From Taiwanofungus camphoratus (taxonomy: Eukaryota; Basidiomycota; Agaricomycetes; Polyporales; Taiwanofungaceae): a stretch of DNA of 64,000 bases. Shown piece after piece: positions 57,375 through 64,000 of the stretch. The stretch spans positions 2,881,325 through 2,945,324 of the forward strand of contig CP021223.1 of NCBI GenBank assembly GCA_003999685.1, written 5' to 3'. The position numbers were made by a program, and so were the translations under genes. The notes under the pieces were generated by a model. That model saw nothing but the letters and a program-made list of their open reading frames with translations. It ran no database searches and was not told where the DNA came from. Within the stretch, counting starts at the first letter, position 1. Every line of letters begins with the position of its first letter.

Positions 57375-58442
57375 ATGGAGACTGAAGGGACAGGAAAAAC
57401 ATCCCCTTCCACCCCGGAAACACCCCGTGGCTTGAGCTCTTTCCGATCAGGAATAGGGGAATCAGGGCCACCGCCTGACGATGGGCTGGGGGAGGAAGGC
57501 CCCCTCGAGGGAGGACCACCTTATGACGAGAGTGGAGGACCCCCAGGAGGACCATCTGGTGGAGGAGGACCACCTGGCGGAGGAGGAACACCTGGTGGAG
57601 GAGTGCCCGGTGGAGGAGGACTACCCGGTAGAGGAGGACCACCTGGGGGAGGAGGACCCCCTGGGGGAGGACCCCCTGGAGGAGGGCAGCCGTCTGGAGG
57701 AACGCCCCTCCCACAGGGAGCTGCACGGGTACCGGACCGAAAAGAGCCAGAAATTACTAAGTTCTCTGGAAAGCGAGAGGATGCCCGACACTTCCTCATC
57801 CAATTTGCCCGAAGATTTGACACCGAGCGATGGGCCTCTGCTTCCGAACGAGAAAAGGTCGGCAATTTCCTTGGCCACCTCGAAGGTCATGCTGGTGCCT
57901 GGGCCGATACTCTCACCGAAAAGGCACTCGAACCCCACCCCCTCATCCGAGGGGTGAGCCGGGGGTACGGCACTTTCAGGAATGTCGCTCTCGAGTTCAT
58001 CAAAAGGTTCGGGGTAATAGAGGAGGAGGTCTCTGCAGCCATCGAACTACGGAACTTGGTCTACACCTACGACAAACCCATTGCCGATTTCAACGAGGAG
58101 TTCGACCGACTGGCCCGCAGGGCAGAAATCACCGAAGAAAGTGCCCTTATGGCCTGGTACCGAGAAAAACTACCCAGCACCATGCGAGTCCGAATCATGG
58201 AACGAGATGTAGCCCCCACAACCCTAGAAGGATGGAAGGAAGCTGCTGCCCAACGGGACCGGGCCTATCGAAACAACAAGGCCATCGATGCCGCTCAAAG
58301 AACTTCGAAAACCCCTCCACGAGTCGCAGCAAGGGCATTTGACAGTGGGAAGCCAGACCATCAGCGCTTGCAAGACCGAAGGACGGGCTCCTGCTACAAA
58401 TGCCACAATAAGGGGCACCTGGCCAAAGACTGCCCAGAGTGA
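57375..58442 (+). CDS. Gag polyprotein of Gypsy family A
   Basis: After an acidic start comes a Gly/Pro-rich tract of short repeats (GGPPGGG-type, about residues 30-115), then the retrotransposon gag core (HFLIQFARRFD, WADTLTEKAL, FNEEFDRLARRAE) and a C-terminal CX2CX4HX4C zinc knuckle (CYKCHNKGHLAKDC). Gag forms the virus-like particle and packages RNA. The frame stops at a TGA right after the knuckle, but the same frame is open again to 58604 and overlaps the pol frame. The true N-terminus probably lies upstream in another frame. Confidence 0.88.
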   Translation: METEGTGKTSPSTPETPRGLSSFRSGIGESGPPPDDGLGEEGPLEGGPPYDESGGPPGGPSGGGGPPGGGGTPGGGVPGGGGLPGRGGPPGGGGPPGGGPPGGGQPSGGTPLPQGAARVPDRKEPEITKFSGKREDARHFLIQFARRFDTERWASASEREKVGNFLGHLEGHAGAWADTLTEKALEPHPLIRGVSRGYGTFRNVALEFIKRFGVIEEEVSAAIELRNLVYTYDKPIADFNEEFDRLARRAEITEESALMAWYREKLPSTMRVRIMERDVAPTTLEGWKEAAAQRDRAYRNNKAIDAAQRTSKTPPRVAARAFDSGKPDHQRLQDRRTGSCYKCHNKGHLAKDCPE

Positions 58443-58522
58443 ACCTCAGGTCGGGGAACAGGACCCCCAAACCGAAGGGCCAACATGAAAGATGAAAACG
58501 AGGCGGATGATGAAGCCTCTGA

Positions 58523-61500
58523 GCAGGAGGAGCAGGGGCAAGAAACGAAAGGAGTAAGATTCCCCCACTTCTCTCAGCACCACGACTTTGTGGATTTTCT
58601 GTAAGGCGACCCGACGTGACGCACGAGTCGCCTAAACTCTCTGTACGAAATGTAATTACCGGAACGCGCAAGCGCAATACACTTTATCTACCGGGTTACA
58701 TCGTCGTAGGAGAGAAAGCCGTCGCTGCATGCCTCTTATTGGATAGTGGGGCTGACGCCAACCTAATTCACCCCGACTTTGTAAGGAAGTGGGGACTCCC
58801 CACTCGACCGCTTCCCAGGACAGTAACCTCAACCACCATTGATGGCTCTACAAACAAAGGGGGACCGATTACCCACAGAGTCGAAGGGAGCATACGATTA
58901 GAGGGGAATGACATCCCAACCAACTTTTATGTCTCAAACATTGGAACGCTCGATGTAGTACTCGGCAACCCCTGGCTCGCACAAGTCAACCCACACATCG
59001 ACTGGGTAGAAGGAACGCTCGAGATTGACCAAGCTCGACTCACAGAATGGCAAGGATACTATGCCTGGATCATGAGCCAACCCACGACAGACGGAATTCC
59101 CCTGTGTCGAGCTTCCATTCATGAAGACGATGAGGAGCTTTCGGACATAATGTGTGCTTACACACAAGGAGAAGGGGTTCTGGGGATCTTCCAACAGAAA
59201 GGGCAGCCGCTCATACGTGAAGACGGGCTACTGCAGGCCCTAAAGCCCACACAACTAGGGCTCAATCGACTAACACGCTTCTCTGACTCCCCACGTATGG
59301 TATGGGATGTCCCAGAGCTCACGGAATTGGTGATCCCCAAGGACCCACCCCCATCCGTAAAAGACCTTGTCCCAGAATACCTGTGGGACTATAAACGGTT
59401 GTTCGAAAAGGAGGCTGCCAACCGGTTCCCAGAATCCAAGCCCTGGGACCATGCCATCGAATTAAGGCCAGACTTTGTCCCCAGAAAATGCGCCGTAATT
59501 CCTTTGTCTCCAAATGAACAGGCAGCGATGGACAAATTTTTGGAAGAAAACCTGGCCAAGGGCTATCTCCGAGAATCGAACTCACCAATGGCGTCACCAG
59601 CCTTTTTTGTCAAAAAAAAGGATGGTACCTTGCGCCCGTGCCAGGACTACCGATACCTGAACAAGGGCACAATCAAAGATGCCTACCCCTTACCCCTCAT
59701 AGGAGAGCTAATCGACAGGCTCCAAAGGGCCACTGTGTTCACTAAATTAGACCTCCGAAACGGGTACAACAACGTCCGGATCAGAGAGGGTGATCAATGG
59801 AAAGGAGCATTCATGGTCAAACATGGGAATCAGGACAAGATCGTCGAACCCACTGTCATGTTCTTTGGGATGTGCAACTCGCCGGCCACGTTTCAGCGAA
59901 TGATGAATGACGCATTCCAGGACATGCTGGCCGAGGGGTGGATCGCGATCTATATGGACGACATCCTCATTTTCTCCGACAATATGGAAGCCCACCGAGA
60001 ACGAACCAGACGCGTCCTACAACGGCTGCAGGAATGGGATCTATTTGTAAAGCCAGAGAAATGCGCGTTCGATGTCGTCGAAGTTGACTTCTTGGGAATG
60101 ACCATCTCACCTGGACAGGTGCACATGGACAAGGACAAACTGGCAGGAATCGCAGATTGGCCCATTCCTACTAGGGTGAAGGATGTGGAACGATTCATGG
60201 GTCTCGCCAACTACTACCGACGCTTCATCCACAACTTCTCCCACATCGCTCACCCCTTGAATGTCATCAAGAAGAAACGCGCGGAGTGGAACTGGACCAA
60301 AGCCTGCCAGGAGGCCTTTGACAAGCTCAAACGGTGTTTCCAGAGCATGCCTATCCTTCGCATGCCCGACCCGTCCAAACCATTCACCATTGAGGCCGAC
60401 GCCTCTCTGGTAGCCACTGGTGCAGTGCTTCAACAACTTGATGAAGAAGGGCGGCTACACCCTATAGCCTTCCTCTCGAAGAGCCTGAAAGAAGCGGAGC
60501 GGAATTATCAAGTATATGACAGAGAGCTGCTGGCCATTGTCCGAGCACTTGAGGAATGGCGCCACCACCTTGAGGGAAGTGGACATCCGGTCACGGTGAT
60601 CACCGACCACAAGAACCTCACCTATTTCCGAGAAGCACAACGACTCAACCGACGCCAGGCCCGATGGCAGTTATTCCTGTCACAATTTGACCTGCAACTA
60701 TTAAACAAAAAAGGCAGTCGACTCATAGTCGCCGATGCACTCTCCCGGCGACCTGACCACCCAGGAGGGAAACATGACAACGAAGATGTCATCCTGTTAC
60801 CAACAGACCTCTTTGTCAACGCCACCAACACTGCAATCATCGAAAAGATACGTGAATGTCGTACCCGTGACAGGATGGTCATCGAGACGATTGACGCTTT
60901 AAAACGGGGGAAGGTACCACCATTCAAGGGCACAGGCTTTGCGCACACAAAGCTGGCAGACTGGGACATTCAGGAGGGACTAATTTTATACAAAAACAGA
61001 GTTTACGTACCCCCTGATGATGATCTGCGCCAAGAAGTCATTCAACTCTGTCATGACACACCAGCAATGGCACACCCAGGGGCACAAGGTACAATGGCCA
61101 TCGTCCGAAGGGACTGGTTCTGGCATGGAATGTCTTCATTCATCGAGAAATATGTTAAGGGGTGCGCCAAATGCCAGGAGAGCAAGATCAACACACACCC
61201 AATGAAACCCCCCCTGATGGCCATCCCCACAGAGCCGAACTCAAGGCCATTCTCGCACATATCAGTAGACTTCATCACTGACCTACCAGAGTCACAGGGC
61301 TTCAATGTGCTCATGGTAGTGGTTGACAGAGAACTCACCAAGGGCATTGTGCTCATACCCTGCACCAAGAACATAGATGCGGTAGGGACGGCAGAGGCCC
61401 TACATCTCAATGTATACAGGCGATATGGCCTACCTGACCGGATGATATCCGACCGAGGACCACAGTTCGCAGCGGCTGCATTTCGAGAATGGTGTAAGCT

Positions 61501-62281
61501 GACAGGAGTCAAGGCGGCAATGTCCACTGCCTACCACCCCCAATCAGATGGGAGTACAGAACGGGTCAACCAGGAACTGGAGGCGGCCTGGAGAATCCTA
61601 TGCGCAAATGACCCCCACACCTGGGTCAAACACATCTCCGAGTTCGAATTCGCACACAACCAGGTGCCGCATGCTGGAAGGAAGGAATCGCCATTCAAGC
61701 TCACCATGGGGTACGACCCGAAGGCCATCGGATCTCCACGACCCTCCGACAAATACCCCACGCTCCAAGACCACCTGACCCAGATCTCCGAATCCCGCAA
61801 AGAGGCTCTTGCAGCGCAGGAGCTAGCCCAGAAGCTGATGGAGGAACGAACCCCTTTTCCCTGGAAACCCTTCCAGGAAGGCGACAAGGTTTGGCTAGAA
61901 GCCACGAACCTCCGGCTAAGGACAATAAGTCGGAAATTTGACCCAAAGCGGCTTGGACCCTTCAAGATCACGGAAGTCAAGAGGCCACTGACGTACAAGC
62001 TACAGCTCCCGAGAACCTGGAAGATTCACCCGGTGTTCCATGCATCGCTGCTCACCCCATACAGGGAAACAGCGGAACACGGACCCAACTTTCTGAAACC
62101 ACCACCTGATCTGGTCGAGGGGGAAGAAGAGTACGAAGTCGAGGCCCTCCGCGGGCATCGTGCCCGACGTGGGAAATGGGAGTTTCTCATCAAATGGAAG
62201 GGATGGCCGGTCTCTGCCAGCACCTGGCAGAAGGAAGATGACCTACGGCATTCCCCTGACCTGCTGAGGCGGTTAGGTTAG
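58523..62281 (+). CDS. Pol polyprotein of Gypsy family A: protease, RT, RNase H, integrase, chromodomain
   Basis: The frame opens at 58523 in the -1 frame relative to gag; the first convenient start is a GTG at 58616, so expression probably needs frameshifting or readthrough. Domains in order: aspartic protease (LLLDSGADANLIH), reverse transcriptase (FFGMCNSPATFQRMM; YMDDILIFS, Tyr at 59951), RNase H (IEADASLVATGAVL; VITDHKNLTYF), integrase zinc finger (AHPGAQGT and CAKC), integrase core (SVDFITDLPE; ISDRGPQFA; STAYHPQSDGSTERVNQELE), SH3-like tail and chromodomain (FLIKWKGWPVSASTWQ). All catalytic motifs are intact over more than 1,200 codons, so this copy was recently active. The last codons are already telomeric sequence. 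Confidence 0.95.
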   Translation, partial: AGGAGARNERSKIPPLLSAPRLCGFSVRRPDVTHESPKLSVRNVITGTRKRNTLYLPGYIVVGEKAVAACLLLDSGADANLIHPDFVRKWGLPTRPLPRTVTSTTIDGSTNKGGPITHRVEGSIRLEGNDIPTNFYVSNIGTLDVVLGNPWLAQVNPHIDWVEGTLEIDQARLTEWQGYYAWIMSQPTTDGIPLCRASIHEDDEELSDIMCAYTQGEGVLGIFQQKGQPLIREDGLLQALKPTQLGLNRLTRFSDSPRMVWDVPELTELVIPKDPPPSVKDLVPEYLWDYKRLFEKEAANRFPESKPWDHAIELRPDFVPRKCAVIPLSPNEQAAMDKFLEENLAKGYLRESNSPMASPAFFVKKKDGTLRPCQDYRYLNKGTIKDAYPLPLIGELIDRLQRATVFTKLDLRNGYNNVRIREGDQWKGAFMVKHGNQDKIVEPTVMFFGMCNSPATFQRMMNDAFQDMLAEGWIAIYMDDILIFSDNMEAHRERTRRVLQRLQEWDLFVKPEKCAFDVVEVDFLGMTISPGQVHMDKDKLAGIADWPIPTRVKDVERFMGLANYYRRFIHNFSHIAHPLNVIKKKRAEWNWTKACQEAFDKLKRCFQSMPILRMPDPSKPFTIEADASLVATGAVLQQLDEEGRLHPIAFLSKSLKEAERNYQVYDRELLAIVRALEEWRHHLEGSGHPVTVITDHKNLTYFREAQRLNRRQARWQLFLSQFDLQLLNKKGSRLIVADALSRRPDHPGGKHDNEDVILLPTDLFVNATNTAIIEKIRECRTRDRMVIETIDALKRGKVPPFKGTGFAHTKLADWDIQEGLILYKNRVYVPPDDDLRQEVIQLCHDTPAMAHPGAQGTMAIVRRDWFWHGMSSFIEKYVKGCAKCQESKINTHPMKPPLMAIPTEPNSRPFSHISVDFITDLPESQGFNVLMVVVDRELTKGIVLIPCTKNIDAVGTAEALHLNVYRRYGLPDRMISDRGPQFAAAAFREWCKLTGVKAAMSTAYHPQSDGSTERVNQELEAAWRILCANDPHTWVKHISEFEFAHNQVPHAGRKESPFKLTMGYDPKAIGSPRPSDKYPTLQDHLTQISESRKEALAAQELAQKLMEERTPFPWKPFQEGDKVWLEATNLRLRTISRKFDPKRLGPFKITEVKRPLTYKLQLPRTWKIHPVFHASLLTPYRETAEHGPNFLKPPPDLVEGEEEYEVEALRGHRARRGKWEFLIKWKGWPVSASTWQKEDDLRHSPDLLRRLG

Positions 62282-62297
62282 GTTAGGTTAGGTTAGG
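62272..62297 (+). repeat. Internal telomeric tract 1, (TTAGG)5
   Basis: Five perfect 5-nt units join directly to the truncated pol gene. The tract ends TTAGGAGG and the next island starts. Confidence 0.95.
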
Positions 62298-63239
62298 AGG
62301 TGGAGCGAGACCGCCGATAGGCGGGCGAGCGTAGGAAGAGATGAGAAAAATAGAGAAGACAAGAGTAAACAGTAGTATCTGTTGCCAGATACCAACTTGT
62401 TTCGCTAAGAGCTCATCAGTACTCTCGTCGTACTTTTAACCGATGGTTCAGGGTCATCAGCTGATCGGCCCTGAGTCATCGGCCGGGGGCCGATGACTGA
62501 TTCAATATGACCAACCAGGCCATGAGGTAAGACGACCATCCAATCACATGGATGGTATTTCTCTTATCTCTTATCAGCGGGCCGACAAAAGGCAGGCTAG
62601 AACGCCCTAGCCTTTACCAGTACCGCCACCTGATCAGAGATAACAATCAGATGTAAAGATAAGGAGTCATTTGATATGACTCATAGATAAGAGATCCCTT
62701 ATCATCGGTTAGGATGATAAGGGTGGGAATAGAACAATCCGGGCCAGTGCCGACCGAGTCACATGACCGGTCCGACTTCCGGGCGCCTATATATATGCTG
62801 TCTGGATTAGGACCCCCTAATCCAGTTTGGTCCGGGAACAAGCTTTCCCATCCCTTTTTGACAATTCTGAGTAGACAGAATCGAAGAGCATCATCAATAA
62901 CCTATCCGGGAACTCCATAGATGTCCAATTATCTCACTCCATTGCCTGTTCCCGGGCATGGACATTGTGGGCCTCTGAAAAAACTTGTGAGGTCCGGGAA
63001 CAAGCTTTACTAGGGCCAAATTGTTCGGGAACAAAGGCACAGGCCTTCAGAATGCTTCAGAGCAGGTGCCTGTGAAAGCAGATCATAAAAAAGTTGAATA
63101 TTAAGCCCTTGACACTGTGATTACCAGTGACAGAGCACACATTGAGCAAGTGACCTTCTGGTGAGAAATTGATAATTCTGAGAGCACAGATGGAAAGACC
63201 ATGATCAATAGACCATGGGGAGGTCAACAGGTGTGGCAT
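62298..63239 (+). mobile_element. LTR-like island 1 between telomeric tracts
   Basis: 942 bp without ORFs. It has a TATA run (TATATATAT near 62789), paired GAGTCATCGG-type and GACCGG/CCGGGCG motifs also found in island 2, and a repeated TCCGGGAACAAGCTTT (about 62831 and 62994). These are features of a solo or truncated LTR. It is bounded by TTAGG on both sides and lacks clear TG/CA ends, so its family is not established. Confidence 0.55.
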
Positions 63240-63277
63240 GGTTAGGTTAGGTTAGGTTAGGTTAGGTTAGGTTAGGA
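63240..63277 (+). repeat. Internal telomeric tract 2, (TTAGG)7
   Basis: Seven perfect 5-nt units in the same orientation as the chromosome end, finishing with the same TTAGGAGGT junction as tract 1. Confidence 0.95.
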
Positions 63278-63831
63278 GGTCTATGTATCAACACTACAAG
63301 GGCTGCGAGTGCAGGGCAGGAAGGAAGGAGGCTTAGAGGAAGCTAGTACTAATTAGCCCGATATCGCTATCGGACGGCTAATTTCGACTAAGTCTCATCA
63401 GAGCACTAGCGTCGCTTATAACCAAGTTCAACCAAAGTCACGCTTATGGTTGAGTCATGGCCCGGGGGCCGGTGACTAAGTCAGTTTGACCGTACCAGGG
63501 CAAAGGGTTGCGGGTGGGAGCGAATCACGTCTCTCCCTCCTATCCTAATCAGTCAGCGATAAGCAATCATCATTGTCTAGATTCGCCTAGACACCATTAC
63601 TGATCAGATGTCAGAGTCATCTGATTAAGATTAGAATCCGGACCTCAAGCCTAGGCTCAAGATCCGAGATAACAGATAGGAAGACCGGGCCGGAGGTTAG
63701 TCCGGGCCGGGTATAGATAGAAACAGCTTAGCCGGTGCCGCACCGATCATGTGACCGGGCCGCTTTTCCGGGCGTCTACTAAGGGCAGCGTGGACCACTG
63801 AGGAAGCATCATGTCATGGCACAAACCTGGG
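63278..63831 (+). mobile_element. LTR-like island 2 between telomeric tracts
   Basis: 554 bp, no ORF. It shares motif order with island 1 (GAGTCATGGCCCGGGGGCCGG block, GTGACC-TTTGACC, then GTGACCGGGCCGC with CCGGGCG) but is clearly diverged. The resemblance suggests the same or a sister LTR family. Confidence 0.55.
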
Positions 63832-64000
63832 ATTAGGTTAGGTTAGGTTAGGTTAGTTAGGTTAGGTTAGGTTAGGAGGTTAGGTTAGGTTAGGTTAGGT
63901 TAGGTTAGGTTAGGTTAGGTTAGGTTAGGTTAGGTTAGGTTAGGTTAGGTTAGGTTAGGTTAGGTTAGGTTAGGTTAGGTTAGGTTAGGTTAGGTTAGGT
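63832..64000 (+). repeat. Terminal telomere repeat, (TTAGG)n
   Basis: About 33 units of the 5-nt repeat run to the last base. Irregularities are confined to the proximal part: a one-base loss (TTAGTTAGG, near 63856) and a TTAGGAGG variant (63874-63879). From there on the array is perfect. The G-rich strand points 5' to 3' toward the end, as required of a right chromosome terminus. Confidence 0.96.

Larger units (their letters stand above)
55980..62271 (+). mobile_element. Ty3/Gypsy chromovirus family A, right copy, 3' truncated at the telomere
   Basis: The element has a complete 5' LTR (55980-56479), a gag region with reading-frame breaks and a long open pol that ends abruptly within the last codons of the chromodomain. 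The sequence follows the left copy exactly up to GCTGAGGCG and then switches to GTTAGGTTAGG. The post-pol zinc-knuckle ORF, hairpin, polypurine tract and 3' LTR seen at 160-1599 are absent. It is therefore a terminally deleted copy whose broken end has been capped by telomeric repeats. Confidence 0.95.

Noticed and set aside
57271-57957. Overlapping long frames in the gag region on both strands (Pro-, Leu- or Glu-rich)
   Set aside because: They are shadows of the GGA-rich codon repeats encoding the Gly/Pro tract of gag.
62272-64000. TTAGG repeats taken as evidence for an arthropod genome
   Set aside because: Chitin synthase class IV, Medusa, DASH Spc34, Ski3, short introns and BTB relics all indicate a fungus; only the telomere unit is arthropod-like.
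1-64000. CRISPR array, bacterial operons or Shine-Dalgarno sites
   Set aside because: Eukaryotic spliced genes throughout; no spaced identical repeats of the CRISPR kind.

Overview
The window is the right end of a fungal chromosome, almost certainly from an agaricomycete (Basidiomycota). Many genes are split by numerous 50-60 nt GT-AG introns. The gene set is fungal: DASH Spc34, a Medusa-type regulator, class IV chitin synthase, Ski3 and a DOCK-family GEF. A BTB/POZ relic and chromodomain-bearing Ty3/Gypsy retrotransposons are typical of the group. The last 170 bases are telomeric repeats whose G-rich strand runs outward, with a 5-nt TTAGG unit rather than the usual fungal TTAGGG.

Layout. 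1-1599 is the 3' end of a Ty3/Gypsy element (family A: chromodomain, an extra zinc-knuckle ORF, polypurine tract, 500-bp LTR). 1738-3720 is a decayed second family (B) with the same post-pol architecture. 3.7-7.5 kb is repeat-rich and gene-poor. 7483-10173 is an intact Baeyer-Villiger/FMO-type flavin monooxygenase with 16 exons. 10.2-13.9 kb is gene-poor. From 13.9 to 54.7 kb lies the housekeeping segment: Spc34 (-), DOCK GEF (+), Medusa (-), Mediator Med27 (+), an unrecognised gene (-) divergent from a mitochondrial LETM1 protein (+), SKI3 (-), a BTB pseudogene (+), a dual-specificity phosphatase (-) divergent from chitin synthase (+), a stand-alone dsRNA-binding protein (-), dynactin p50/dynamitin (-) and an intron-containing tRNA-Ser(GCT) (-).

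54.9-64 kb is the subtelomere. It holds an AT-rich threefold repeat, then a second family-A element (55980 onward) with 5' LTR, gag and a 1.2-kb-residue pol. This element is cut inside the last codons of its chromodomain and capped by TTAGG repeats. Two LTR-like islands follow, each closed by another TTAGG tract, and then the terminal tract. This reads as repeated retroelement insertion, truncation and telomere healing.

The host genes are mostly independent housekeeping functions: kinetochore-microtubule attachment, dynein motor adaptor, actin/Rho-family signalling, RNA decay, transcription, mitochondrial ion homeostasis and wall synthesis. No operon-like or biosynthetic cluster is evident around the monooxygenase. 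The least familiar biology is in the retroelements and the chromosome end: a twin zinc-knuckle ORF after pol in two different families, a hairpin just before the polypurine tract in both, and the TTAGG telomere interleaved with LTR-like islands.
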